DNA of 64,000 nt from Thiomonas sp. X19 (GCF_900089495.1 NZ_LT605203.1:3035873-3099872); one strand, 5' to 3'. Positions 40,261 through 49,343 are shown, counted from the first letter of the stretch. The notes: a model not told the origin generated them from the sequence alone. A program made the numbers and translations.

Positions 40261-42609
40261 ATGGCACGCCAAGAAAAAAAATCCTATGAGCTGAGTGAAG
40301 CTGAGCAGCGCGACCTGGTCACGCTGATTCAGCAGGGCAAGGCGCTGCCAGAAAAATACCGATTCATTTTGTTCGAGGACAAGCGCGAGGTCGAGCTGGT
40401 CTGGAACGGCAAGACGCGCGACGTTTGCACGACCGTTCTGCCCTTCCAAACGCTGGAACACATCGACGAACCGCGCACCGAGACCAGGACACAGGCCGAT
40501 CTCTTTGACAGCCGTGGCCGCCAGCAGAAGGGTTGGACAAACAAGCTGATCTGGGGTGACAACAAGCTGATCCTCTCGTCACTCAAAGCGGGCGCCCTGC
40601 GCCAGCAAATCGAAGACGCGGGCGGCCTCAAGCTGATTTATATCGATCCGCCCTTTGACGTGGGAGCGGATTTCAGCATGGACATTGAGATTGGCGGCGA
40701 GACCTTCCATAAGGAAGCAAACCTGCTGGAGCAAATCGCCTACCGTGACACATGGGGGCGCGGTGCGGACAGCTTTATCTCGATGATCTATGAACGCCTG
40801 ATCTTGATGCGCGATTTGCTGACAGAAGACGGCTCAATCTATGTGCATTGTGATTGGCGTGTCAGTGCATTTATGCGGCTGGCATTGGACGAAGTATTCG
40901 GAAACTTCTTGGCCGAAATAGCGTGGAAGAAGCTCCGTTCACCCAAAGGGCAGTCCGGCCATTTTTCGAACATCAAGGACAGCGTATTTATTTACTCGCG
41001 GTCTGAACAACCGCAGTTCAGCGCCCAGTTTGTCGACAAGGACGAGAAGCTGCTGGACACACACTATCGGCATGTGGAAGAGGCGACTGGCCGACGATAC
41101 AACCTTGACAATTTCACTCAAGCTGGTGCTGGCCCTGCACGCCGGTTCGCTGACCAAGTTCTTGATCCACCGCCCGGAAAGCACTGGATTTGGTCGCAAG
41201 ATCGAATTGATGAAGGCATGAAGGTGGGCTTGATCGTTTTCTCAAAGAACGGTGTTCCCTATGTGAAGCGCTACTTTGACGGGAATGAGGGAACGAGAGT
41301 TGGCGACATCTGGGACGACATCTTCCCGGTGAACCAGATGGCTAAAGAGCGATTGGACTATCCGACTCAGAAGCCTGAAGCGCTCCTCGAACGCATCATC
41401 AAGGCAAGCAGCAACGAAGGTGACCTCGTGGCTGATTTCTTCTGCGGCTCCGGCACGACGTCAGCGGTCGCTGAGAAACTGGGCCGCAAATGGATCGCCA
41501 CCGACCTTGGCAAGTTCGCTATCCACACCACCCGCAAGCGGCTGATTGGTGTTCAGCGCGAGAAGAAGGCTGCCGAGCAAGACTTCCGTGCCTTTGAGGT
41601 GTTGAACCTTGGCCGCTACGAGCGGCAGGCTTATCTGAATGTCGGCGGGCGTTTAACGGGGGTTCAGAAGGAGCAGGCCCTCGCCCAGAAGGAAAGTGAG
41701 TTCCGCGAGTTGATCCTGCGTGCCTACAAGGCCAGTGGCTTCGGCGACAACGAAGGCGCACAAGCACAAGACGGGTTTTTCCACGGCGCACGCAATGGGC
41801 GACTGGTCGTCATTGGCCCGATCAACCTGCCTGTAGGGCGACTGTTCGTCGAAGAGGTCATTACCGAATGCCGCAAACGTGGAGCGTCACGCGTGGACGT
41901 GCTGGCCTTTGAGTTCGAAATGGGCCTGTTCCCCGCCGTACTGGAAGAGGCACGCAGCAAGGGCATCGAACTTGCTCCGAAATACATTCCCGCCGAAGTC
42001 TTCGACAAGCGGGCCGTGGACAAGGGACAGGTGGTGTTCCACGACATCAGCTTCGCCGAGGCCACGCCGCGTTACGACAAGAAGAACAAGTTCGCGATCA
42101 CGATCGAGTTGGCCGATTTCTCGGTCTACTACACCCAGGGCGCCGCCGAGGCTGCAATTGCCGCCATGAAAGAGGGCAAGAGCGAAGTCATGTGCGAACA
42201 GGGGCAACTCTACAAGGTCAGCAAGAACAAGGACGGAATCGTCACAAAAGAGCGCCTGACCAAGCTCTGGACGGACTGGGTCGACTACTGGGCGGTGGAT
42301 TTCGACTACATGAGCCGCAAGGAAGTCATCAGGGTGCCAGTGGGCACCGGTCTCAGCGGAGTCGCATCACTGCCAGGATTTGAACCACCGCAAGGTGAGT
42401 TGGCCATGCCAGAGTTCGAGGAGCGCTGGACGGGCGGCTACATCTTCGAGAACGAATGGCAAAGCTTTCGCACCCGCCAGAACCGCGAGCTAGAACTGAC
42501 CACGGCCCATCACACCTACGACAGGCCAGGGCGTTACACCGTGGCCGTCAAGGTGATCGATATCTTCGGCAACGACACGATGACACTGGTGCCCGTCAAC
42601 GTGGGTTGA
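40261..42609 (+). CDS. mod: Mod-like DNA adenine methyltransferase with a PKD-like C-terminal end
   Basis: This 782-aa protein is a beta-class N6-adenine methylase. The catalytic DPPF box (LIYIDPPFDVGADF, about residue 128) precedes the SAM-binding box DFFCGSGTTSAV (about residue 394). A long C-terminal region follows; its last 30 residues (TYDRPGRYTVAVKVIDIFGN) have the pattern of a PKD strand pair. It closes the operon that begins with res. The product would protect host DNA and supply specificity for Res. Confidence 0.88.
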   Translation: MARQEKKSYELSEAEQRDLVTLIQQGKALPEKYRFILFEDKREVELVWNGKTRDVCTTVLPFQTLEHIDEPRTETRTQADLFDSRGRQQKGWTNKLIWGDNKLILSSLKAGALRQQIEDAGGLKLIYIDPPFDVGADFSMDIEIGGETFHKEANLLEQIAYRDTWGRGADSFISMIYERLILMRDLLTEDGSIYVHCDWRVSAFMRLALDEVFGNFLAEIAWKKLRSPKGQSGHFSNIKDSVFIYSRSEQPQFSAQFVDKDEKLLDTHYRHVEEATGRRYNLDNFTQAGAGPARRFADQVLDPPPGKHWIWSQDRIDEGMKVGLIVFSKNGVPYVKRYFDGNEGTRVGDIWDDIFPVNQMAKERLDYPTQKPEALLERIIKASSNEGDLVADFFCGSGTTSAVAEKLGRKWIATDLGKFAIHTTRKRLIGVQREKKAAEQDFRAFEVLNLGRYERQAYLNVGGRLTGVQKEQALAQKESEFRELILRAYKASGFGDNEGAQAQDGFFHGARNGRLVVIGPINLPVGRLFVEEVITECRKRGASRVDVLAFEFEMGLFPAVLEEARSKGIELAPKYIPAEVFDKRAVDKGQVVFHDISFAEATPRYDKKNKFAITIELADFSVYYTQGAAEAAIAAMKEGKSEVMCEQGQLYKVSKNKDGIVTKERLTKLWTDWVDYWAVDFDYMSRKEVIRVPVGTGLSGVASLPGFEPPQGELAMPEFEERWTGGYIFENEWQSFRTRQNRELELTTAHHTYDRPGRYTVAVKVIDIFGNDTMTLVPVNVG

Positions 42610-42738
42610 TTCAAAATAAGGCAGCAATTTGAATAGGATCTCTCGCAATCACTCGGCTCGGCGGACGTCCACGGAAAATTATGGTGTGTTGGAACTTTCA
42701 AGCATCACGTTGGCACACATCACTTGGATTTGACAGCA

Positions 42739-42752
42739 AAAAAGAATGTTTG
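42739..42752. repeat. 14-bp direct repeat, right copy
   Basis: AAAAAGAATGTTTG, matching 35015-35028. The two copies enclose the restriction operon and the methylase remnant. Confidence 0.4.
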
Positions 42753-43116
42753 CGCCAGGACTGGCGTGCACAGGTGATGTTGCAGGTTAGCAACGGCTAT
42801 ATAGAATAGAAAGAAAGTGGTTGCACCCGACAGAAAAATATGGGTAGTATATGGGTGTGGTAAGCCTGACTTGATCAGCACACATCAGCCCTGCCAGGGG
42901 CTCACCCTGGCAATTAAAAAAGATTGACCCCGGCCGGCGGCTGGGCGTTCAAAACACACTTTGAACTTGACCATGCGCCTCGCGCGCATCGGCACCTGAA
43001 CCAGCCTGGCGCTTTCGCGCTTGGCCACCCCCAAAACTTATATCCCGTTGGCTGGTCGCCAGCGATCTGGATTTGTGCACGTCATTCAGCACAAATTCTG
43101 GGGACAATTCTCACCA

Positions 43117-43148
43117 TGATTATTAGTCTAGCCCCAGACTCATAATCA
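43117..43148. repeat. Large inverted repeat upstream of the replication operon
   Basis: TGATTAT-T-AGTCT and AGACT-C-ATAATCA are 13-base arms with one mismatch around a 6-nt loop, 113 bp before the 43261 start. Possible operator or primase (ssi-like) site. Confidence 0.65.
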
Positions 43149-43260
43149 CGATTTGTTTTGCACGCTGAGCACAGCGCGCAAAAAGACATTATCGGCCAAA
43201 CAGGACGGTTGATTTTGTCGGGGCGAATGGCAGTCTTGAATCTACCAAGGATTCACTGTC

Positions 43261-44046
43261 ATGAACAACCAATTCAAACAAACCCCCCTTGCCGCAGCCA
43301 TCAGTGGCGGCCTTGACCTGCCCATCGATTTGATGCTGAAGAAATTCAAAAGCATCGGGTGCGAGCTTTTCAAACTCAAAGTCCAGTTTGAAACTGACGA
43401 AATCCAGAATGAATTCTGGATTTACTGTTCATTCAAATCACGAGTTATTGACAGGGCGCGCCGTATGGGGCAATCAGACCTGCATATTTTCAATGCATGG
43501 GGCAGGTATTTTGTTACGACACAGACAAAACGGCGTGCAGATTGGTTTGCAGACAGTCTGGATACTCCAATTGATAAAGAGGGTGGAGAATGCCTGATTG
43601 ATAATCTTTCAGGTGATTTGAACGGCGATTTGAACCAGGGAGGAGATGACGATGGCGATGGCGAGGAATCGAGCGAGGAATTAAATGATGGCGATTTGAA
43701 TTCAAACTGTGCCGGCGAAATCGCCGGTTGGCGTGCGGCAGAATTTTCAGATTATGAAGAAGATTGGGTCCGGCGCCACACGCCCGAGGCCATCCAGGCG
43801 CGCCTTGGATGCTGTATGAAAACTGCCCAAAATCATTTTAAGCGGGCGCTTGAAACGGCCAAATGGTTGCGTCAAAACCCTGAACTTTTTAATCATGACG
43901 ATTACCCTGAAATCGACGACGAGACCCTGAAAACGTTTATGTGGAGGGGCAAGCTCGCCAGGCCGGGACGAACCAGGCTTGGGGAAAAGGTGTTTTGTTC
44001 AGTTGTGCTGGCGCTCGGCGGCGCCAAACAGCAAAGTTTGATTTAA
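43261..44046 (+). CDS. Hypothetical protein upstream of RepA, 261 aa
   Basis: The protein has a basic N-terminal part, an Asp/Gly/Asn-rich acidic linker (around residues 118-150, DDDGDGEESSEELNDGD) and a C-terminal helical part with a possible HTH (HTPEAIQARLGCCMKTAQNH). It starts the three-gene replication operon, 10 bp before repA. It could be a regulator or a primase-like accessory, but I cannot assign it. Confidence 0.6.
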   Translation: MNNQFKQTPLAAAISGGLDLPIDLMLKKFKSIGCELFKLKVQFETDEIQNEFWIYCSFKSRVIDRARRMGQSDLHIFNAWGRYFVTTQTKRRADWFADSLDTPIDKEGGECLIDNLSGDLNGDLNQGGDDDGDGEESSEELNDGDLNSNCAGEIAGWRAAEFSDYEEDWVRRHTPEAIQARLGCCMKTAQNHFKRALETAKWLRQNPELFNHDDYPEIDDETLKTFMWRGKLARPGRTRLGEKVFCSVVLALGGAKQQSLI

Positions 44047-44056
44047 GGGGCGCGAA

Positions 44057-44980
44057 ATGATTATGCGCCCTGAACAAATGCCAATTGCGCTTCCATCCAA
44101 GGTTGAAATCTCTGGCTGGACTAAAAATCGACCCGCGCCGGTCGACTTGCTCTTCAAAAATGGTCCAGTGTCAGAGACCGTCGGAGGCACGATCGGCGCT
44201 GGTGGATCTGGAAAATCATTTTTCCTTTATCAACTCGCATTATCCATGGCGGGCGGATGTGATTTGCTTAACCTTGGGGAAATGACGAGCGACAAGGTCA
44301 CCATTTTGACTCTGGAAGATTCTGCGGAAAAACTGCATCGTCGTCTCTGGAATATCATCGATCATTATCAATACCATGGTGAGCCATGGCATTGGAAATC
44401 GCAAGAGTGCGCGCTGGAGAATCTGACAATTTATGATGGTCTCGGCAAAGAATTCGCGATTGAAAATGACTTTGGAGCCGAGTGGTTTTATAAAATATGC
44501 GAGGGCCAACGACTCGTGATCGTTGACACGTTATCGCGGGCACATGGGCTTGATGAGAATAAGTCCAATGAAATAAAACGGGTTTTTAGGCGACTTGAGA
44601 CTGCGGCCATGGCATCGGGAGCGCATATTCATTTTGCGCATCACAATTCAAAGTCTGCGCGCCTGTTTGACAATTTAGAAGATTCGTCGGGGCGTGGCTC
44701 GTCAGTCATTATCGATGATTCGCGCTGGATTCTGAATGTTCGGAATATGCACTCGAACGAATACGGTTTCGACGAACACGGGAACAAAATACCCGAATCT
44801 GAAAAAAAACTTTATTGCAGAGCAGAAATCACGAAGAATAATGAGGGCCCAGTCAGCATTATTCACTGGTACAAGCGGCCGCCTAAATCTGGCTGCCTTG
44901 TGCCTCATAATGTGGTTCTCTGCGAGAAGAAAGAAGATAAGCCAGAGAAGAAAAAAGGGGGGAGCAATGGCGCAATCTAA
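44057..44980 (+). CDS. repA: RepA-type hexameric replicative helicase
   Basis: This 307-aa RecA-fold ATPase resembles RSF1010 RepA. Walker A is GTIGAGGSGKSFFLYQLAL at about residue 47, the second box is RLVIVDTLSRAHG, and HIHFAHHNSKSAR is the family's sensor region. The C-terminus is Lys-rich. It overlaps the following repC by 14 bp. With RepC it would unwind the element's own origin, indicating a plasmid-derived replicon inside E2. Confidence 0.85.
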   Translation: MIMRPEQMPIALPSKVEISGWTKNRPAPVDLLFKNGPVSETVGGTIGAGGSGKSFFLYQLALSMAGGCDLLNLGEMTSDKVTILTLEDSAEKLHRRLWNIIDHYQYHGEPWHWKSQECALENLTIYDGLGKEFAIENDFGAEWFYKICEGQRLVIVDTLSRAHGLDENKSNEIKRVFRRLETAAMASGAHIHFAHHNSKSARLFDNLEDSSGRGSSVIIDDSRWILNVRNMHSNEYGFDEHGNKIPESEKKLYCRAEITKNNEGPVSIIHWYKRPPKSGCLVPHNVVLCEKKEDKPEKKKGGSNGAI

Positions 44981-45977
44981 ACTCTCTCCCGCGGCGCGCA
45001 GGGAGATGGACGCTAGGCATGGTGTTGCTCGGCAGGACATGGCGCTGGGCTTGTCTGGTCTGGTCAAGCCAGCGGTCCGGCTGAAGAAAGGCCAGAAGCG
45101 TGGCTTCATCGAGAACCTGCGTCAGTCGTGGAACGGTGGCGAGATCATCCTCAACGGCCCGGAGATCGACGCGCAGGATCTGGGCGTGCTGCTGGCGTGC
45201 GCGGCGCTGGCCCTGCGCGACGCGGACCGGCATGCCGATTTGAAACAGAGCGTGGACATCGAGGGCCTGCTTGCCACTTCCCCGAAAAATCAGCCAAACG
45301 CCGCCGCCGACAAGGACGCGTTCACCCTGGAAACGACCTTGGCGGCCCTTTGCCGGGAGATCGGGCGCGACCCGGAAGACGGACGGGCGCACCAGATGAT
45401 CCGGGACAGCCTCGTGCGCTTGTCGAGCATCGTCACCACCGCCACAAGCGGCGCGCGCGGCGCGTTCACCCACCTGATTGCAGGCGGCGCCTGGGAAGGC
45501 CGCAACGCGGTCAGCGTGACCCTGAACTACCGCCTCACGCGGGCCATGCTCGGCGAGGGCTCGTTCGGGCGCGTGCGCATGCAGGTCTTCCGCAATCTGT
45601 CGCCAGTCGGCCAGGTGCTGTACCACTGGCTCGCCTGCTGGCGCCCAGGGTACGGCACCTGCCCCCCGATCGGACTGGGTACGCTCGCAAGGCACGTCTG
45701 GGGCGAGGACGCAAAAGGGGCGACAGCAAGGGAGCGCCGCCAGCAGTTGCGCAAGGCGCTGGCCGAGCTACCGACGGACGAGTGGAGCGTCGGAATCGAC
45801 CGCCAGCTTGTACACATCGAGCGAAAAAACATCGATTCCGGCCCGGAACCCGTGTTCTTGACTACGCCAACCCGTGTTCCTGACTACGCCTCTCCCTCTG
45901 AAAACCGAGGCCGTATAAAGCTCCCCCATGAAATGGGGGAGAGAGGCCCGCTAGCCGCTTCGCGGCGCGGCCTCTGA
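44967..45977 (+). CDS. repC: RepC-type replication initiator, IncQ-like
   Basis: The 336-aa protein starts at 44967 behind GGGGGGAG and overlaps repA, the order seen in IncQ plasmids. Conserved stretches include GFIENLRQSWNGGEIILNGP, SSIVTTATSGARGAFTHLIA, and PVGQVLYHWLACWRPGYGTC. RepC binds origin iterons and recruits RepA. The last 35 residues look less conserved. A perfect hairpin follows at 46005. Confidence 0.82.
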   Translation: MAQSKLSPAARREMDARHGVARQDMALGLSGLVKPAVRLKKGQKRGFIENLRQSWNGGEIILNGPEIDAQDLGVLLACAALALRDADRHADLKQSVDIEGLLATSPKNQPNAAADKDAFTLETTLAALCREIGRDPEDGRAHQMIRDSLVRLSSIVTTATSGARGAFTHLIAGGAWEGRNAVSVTLNYRLTRAMLGEGSFGRVRMQVFRNLSPVGQVLYHWLACWRPGYGTCPPIGLGTLARHVWGEDAKGATARERRQQLRKALAELPTDEWSVGIDRQLVHIERKNIDSGPEPVFLTTPTRVPDYASPSENRGRIKLPHEMGERGPLAASRRGL

Positions 45978-46004
45978 AAAGCAAAAGAAAAAGACGTTGC
46001 CCAG

Positions 46005-46027
46005 AAGGGGCGGTGAAACCGCCCCTT
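46005..46027 (+). terminator. Terminator after repC
   Basis: AAGGGGCGGT and ACCGCCCCTT form a perfect 10-bp stem with a GAA loop, 28 bp after the repC stop. Confidence 0.75.
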
Positions 46028-46146
46028 CGCGTCACGCGCAATCAGCTTCCACCTTCCACCGATGATCTGCCGCGAACGCGCACCATCAATTTCCCTAGCG
46101 CCGTACCCCCTCCACACCCCGCCCCCGCGGGGCTGGGGAACAGGTC

Positions 46147-46611
46147 ATGGGATACGCACAACGCCACAGCAATCGCCGCCAACTATTCAGTTTTCTGATC
46201 CTGGGCGCAGTGGCGATCTACGCGTTGCTAATCCTCGCCACAAACAGCCACTTCCCAGCCCAGCAGCGGGCTTTGGCAGAGATTCTGGCCCAGGCCAAGG
46301 TCTACGCCCTGTTCCCACAGCCCTGGCACCAGGACGGCCTGTACACGGCCACCCTGGGCGGCGTAACAGCCTCTGCAAGCCAAGTCCAGATCAATGCAGC
46401 CCTCTCCCAAATCAAAGCCATCCCCCTAGCCACGATCTGGACAAACACCAGCTTTATCCCTGCGCGAATCCTAGAACTCTGGCTCTACATATTTCCACCC
46501 GCCAGTATCTGCATGTCGGCCATAGTTTTATGGGCCTGGCACAAGTGGCGCACCAGGCAGCGTGCAAATGAAAAGCACGTGCGGGGCGCAAAAATCGAAG
46601 ATTGGAAATAA
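46147..46611 (+). CDS. Transfer-associated membrane protein ending in an RGA motif, 154 aa
   Basis: Two membrane helices (about residues 14-32 and 108-126) flank a periplasmic domain of some 75 residues. The cytoplasmic tail ends HVRGAKIEDWK. The RGA tail matches that of the next protein and the segment that normally follows the helices in TraD-type coupling proteins. GGGGAACAGG precedes the ATG. It is probably a membrane partner of the coupling ATPase encoded at 46972-48228. Confidence 0.6.
   Translation: MGYAQRHSNRRQLFSFLILGAVAIYALLILATNSHFPAQQRALAEILAQAKVYALFPQPWHQDGLYTATLGGVTASASQVQINAALSQIKAIPLATIWTNTSFIPARILELWLYIFPPASICMSAIVLWAWHKWRTRQRANEKHVRGAKIEDWK
46492..46507 (+). promoter_or_regulatory. 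Possible E2 motif inside a coding region
   Basis: TTTCC-ACCCGCCA-GTA fits the E2 pattern and lies 121 nt before the 46629 start, but it is within the preceding gene, so chance is possible. Confidence 0.25.
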
Positions 46612-46628
46612 CCAAACCGGAGTCAATC

Positions 46629-46961
46629 ATGATTAAAAGCTATTTTCTTTGGGCCGCGGCGTATGCGCGTGCAAACCGCAACCATCAAGGCGTGATTCCG
46701 ATCTGGATGGAGGTCTATCTTATTTTCCCTGCCATTATTGTCGGTTTCGCCGTCGTTTGCGGCGCACTGGTCTTCAATATGTTTGAGCAAAGTTTTGTGC
46801 AAGGGGTCGCGGCGCTTATTCTCGTCTCATTTTTTGCCGGGCTCATCGTTCTGTTCCTCAAAATCAAACGTAAATTGCACAGTTGGCTGAACAAAACGCC
46901 GGACAGCGGCCCAGGGGAGCACATCCGCGGCGCGCAAATCCACGATCTACGCGACGAATAA
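46629..46961 (+). CDS. Second RGA-tail membrane protein, 110 aa
   Basis: The ATG at 46629 follows GGAG by seven bases. Two helices (about residues 27-47 and 58-78) are followed by a basic cytoplasmic tail that ends HIRGAQIHDLRDE. The tail is the same type as in the preceding protein. Together with the soluble ATPase that follows after 10 bp, it looks like a coupling protein broken into pieces. Confidence 0.6.
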   Translation: MIKSYFLWAAAYARANRNHQGVIPIWMEVYLIFPAIIVGFAVVCGALVFNMFEQSFVQGVAALILVSFFAGLIVLFLKIKRKLHSWLNKTPDSGPGEHIRGAQIHDLRDE

Positions 46962-46971
46962 GGAGAAAATC

Positions 46972-48228
46972 ATGTTTTTCAACAAGAAGCCCAAGCACGC
47001 GCCAGCCGCTCAGTCTGTTGCGCCTGAGGAAACCAATATTCTGATCGGCAAGGCGCTTATTCCAGCCATTGCTGAGCCCACACATTTTCTGGTTTGTGGC
47101 TCTATCGGCAGCGGCAAATCGTTGATTATCAACCGCCAGATCAAAGCGGTCCGCGCGCGCAATCAGCCCGCCGTGATCATCGACCCGGGCGGTGAGGTGA
47201 TGTCTTCTCTGGCCAAACCTGGCGATATTATCCTAAACCCACTGGATAAAAGGGCGCGACAGTGGGATATTTTCGGCGAAATCGATGGGCCGTGGGACTA
47301 TGACCGCATGGCCAAGGTTTTGTGCCCCAGTGGCGCTAGTGCATCGTCAGCAGAGGAATGGCGTGGTTATGCCCAAGGCTTGCTGAGCGCGATTATCGCG
47401 CGTTTGCATGGACAAAATGAGAGCATCAAAGAGCTTGTGCGCTTGGCAACAACGGCCGATGCACAGGAACTGGGTAATTTTGTCGCTGGCAAACCAGCCG
47501 CGGCACTGTGTGCAAAAGGCGCGGATAAAATGCTGGCATCCGTGCGCGGCATTTTGGGCTCTGTTTTAGCCCCCTGGCAGTATATGCCATCGGATCGGGA
47601 GAAATTCACGTTCAGGAAATGGCTGGAGAGCCCTCAAGGCATTATCTGGCTACCAGCGCGCGCCGATCATAGGAGCCTTTTGGCGCCCATGTTTTCTGCA
47701 ATGATCGGTAGTTTCGTGACATCGCTGTTATCTCTGCCGCCGAAACTCGACCGCCGTGTCTGGGTTTTTTTGGATGAAATGCCGAGCTTGGGTCGGATTG
47801 AAGGCATTCAAAGCGCTTTGGCCGAAGGCCGCAAATTCGGCCTTTGCGGCGTCATCGGCTTGCAGTCAATCTCACAAATCAGGAGCATTTATGGCAAGGA
47901 GGAAACACAATCGCTTTTGTCCGTGATGCGCAATTGGGTCGTTCTCAATCAATCCGACCCAGATTCAGCAAAATACTTTTCCGACGCACTGGGCCAGCAA
48001 GAGATCATCAGGCCGCAGCACTCTCAAAATGACAGTGGCGTGAGCACATCGTATCAATACACGACACAGCCGGTTATTCTGCCGTCGCAATTAACCGGAC
48101 TGCCCACGCGTCAAGCGTTTTTGCGCATTTCAGGAGAACCCACGATCAAACACATTTCAATCCCAATCATCCCCATGCAGCAGATTTGCTCGCCGTTCGA
48201 ACGCGGCGATATTTCCATCGCTGGGTAA
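46972..48228 (+). CDS. Coupling-protein ATPase without its own membrane domain
   Basis: This 418-aa VirD4/TraD-type ATPase has Walker A LVCGSIGSGKSLIINRQ, Walker B RVWVFLDEMPSLG and IGLQSISQIRSIYG. It begins directly with a short polar leader (MFFNKKPKHAPAAQSV) and lacks the two N-terminal helices present in the E1 homologue. AAGGAG precedes the ATG. The two preceding genes probably supply the membrane part. Confidence 0.85.
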   Translation: MFFNKKPKHAPAAQSVAPEETNILIGKALIPAIAEPTHFLVCGSIGSGKSLIINRQIKAVRARNQPAVIIDPGGEVMSSLAKPGDIILNPLDKRARQWDIFGEIDGPWDYDRMAKVLCPSGASASSAEEWRGYAQGLLSAIIARLHGQNESIKELVRLATTADAQELGNFVAGKPAAALCAKGADKMLASVRGILGSVLAPWQYMPSDREKFTFRKWLESPQGIIWLPARADHRSLLAPMFSAMIGSFVTSLLSLPPKLDRRVWVFLDEMPSLGRIEGIQSALAEGRKFGLCGVIGLQSISQIRSIYGKEETQSLLSVMRNWVVLNQSDPDSAKYFSDALGQQEIIRPQHSQNDSGVSTSYQYTTQPVILPSQLTGLPTRQAFLRISGEPTIKHISIPIIPMQQICSPFERGDISIAG

Positions 48229-48281
48229 CAAGGAACGGCATGCAAATGCCGCCACGCTGAATCCACCAACCGGAGTAGACG

Positions 48282-48953
48282 ATGAACAGTCCAGTGCAAA
48301 CCCCCGAAGAAAATAACCAACCCGCGAAAATTCAATTCCAACAGGAACTGGACGCCAAACACGCCCAGCGGGATCAACACGAGGCCGAGCTTTTGAAAGG
48401 TTCCATCGATTATCAAACCAAGGGCCTGAGCCAGACGACTGCCGATCTGGCAGAATATGGCGCGTCGATCTGGCAAGGCGATCATCTCAAAGCAGACGGC
48501 ACTTGGGGGTCTCGTGCCGTCGTTTTGGAAATCAATGGGCAGTATATCCCAGGCTTTGAAACCGCCGATCACAAAATTGATTTGCTGACCGACGGCATCA
48601 CCAGCGACCCTGAAAAGGCGCGCGAAGTCGCCGAATCCTACCATTATCACGCCACCTATTCCGGCCCGGAACTCACCCCGCCCGAATATCTGCCAAGCGT
48701 GGATAAACAGCCAATGGAGTTTATCCCTCTGGAAGTCCTGCATGAAATGGCGACCGAAAATACCCTGCCGGAAACGGATCATGCGCGGGATGCTGAGGCT
48801 GAATGGCTGAATGACGGAGGGGATATGGAGCCGCTCCCTGCGCGCGAATTCGTGCGCGATTATGGTCCGACCGACTTACAGGATTTCAACCGCGAGGGCA
48901 AGAATCAGACTGAACCAGAACTCGATGATGGCGGGGGTTATGACATCGATTAA
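48282..48953 (+). CDS. Acidic soluble protein, 223 aa
   Basis: CGGAG precedes the ATG. The protein is rich in Asp and Glu with Gln-rich N-terminus (QFQQELDAKHAQRDQHEAEL) and ends DDGGGYDID. It lies at the end of the coupling operon, just before a terminator. Not recognized; it may be an accessory of the relaxosome. Confidence 0.55.
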   Translation: MNSPVQTPEENNQPAKIQFQQELDAKHAQRDQHEAELLKGSIDYQTKGLSQTTADLAEYGASIWQGDHLKADGTWGSRAVVLEINGQYIPGFETADHKIDLLTDGITSDPEKAREVAESYHYHATYSGPELTPPEYLPSVDKQPMEFIPLEVLHEMATENTLPETDHARDAEAEWLNDGGDMEPLPAREFVRDYGPTDLQDFNREGKNQTEPELDDGGGYDID

Positions 48954-48978
48954 ACCCGCCGCTTGATAACCCAGGCAC

Positions 48979-49001
48979 GGCCCGCTGAACGCGGGCCTTT
49001 T
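48979..49001 (+). terminator. Terminator of the coupling operon
   Basis: GGCCCGC-tgaac-GCGGGCC followed by TTTTC, 26 bp after the stop. Confidence 0.8.
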
Positions 49002-49343
49002 CATGCCATGAACGTGCGTGCTAGAGGGCCGCTTCATGGCATTACCCCATGGATAACCAGCACACGTTATCCACCGGCGCAATCTAGCACCACTCCTAGC
49101 AACCGACATAATCCACGACCGAACCCCAGAGGCGGGTCGGGTCTGTGCCTGCTACGCAGTCCCATCCCCTCACACCTGACCCACCTAAGGTGACACAGAA
49201 AGGCTCAAGACCCGCAGAAACAAAGGCCCGGTGCCGTATACACGCCGTCTACAAACATTATCTTGCAGCGAGCCTATCTCGTTGATCCGTAACGACTTTT
49301 TGCCCGTATACAGTTTTGCGCGCGCTGACATTCCGCGCAGATA
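49002..49343. other. Candidate oriT region of E2
   Basis: This 340-bp gene-free stretch lies directly upstream of the relaxase operon. It contains a perfect inverted repeat TGGATAAC-N8-GTTATCCA at 49050-49073 and two copies of CCGTATACA, near 49233 and 49306. MobF elements normally have oriT next to the relaxosome genes. The nick site cannot be placed by eye. Confidence 0.45.

Larger units (their letters stand above)
42610..43260. other. 650-bp intergenic region before the replication genes
   Basis: No convincing gene. It contains the right copy of the 14-bp repeat, a GC hairpin (CCAGGG...CCCTGG near 42890), an ATTTGTGC/GCACAAAT inverted repeat at 43071-43096, and the large inverted repeat at 43117-43148. 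It may contain the origin for the IncQ-like genes, but no clear iteron array is visible. Confidence 0.45.
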
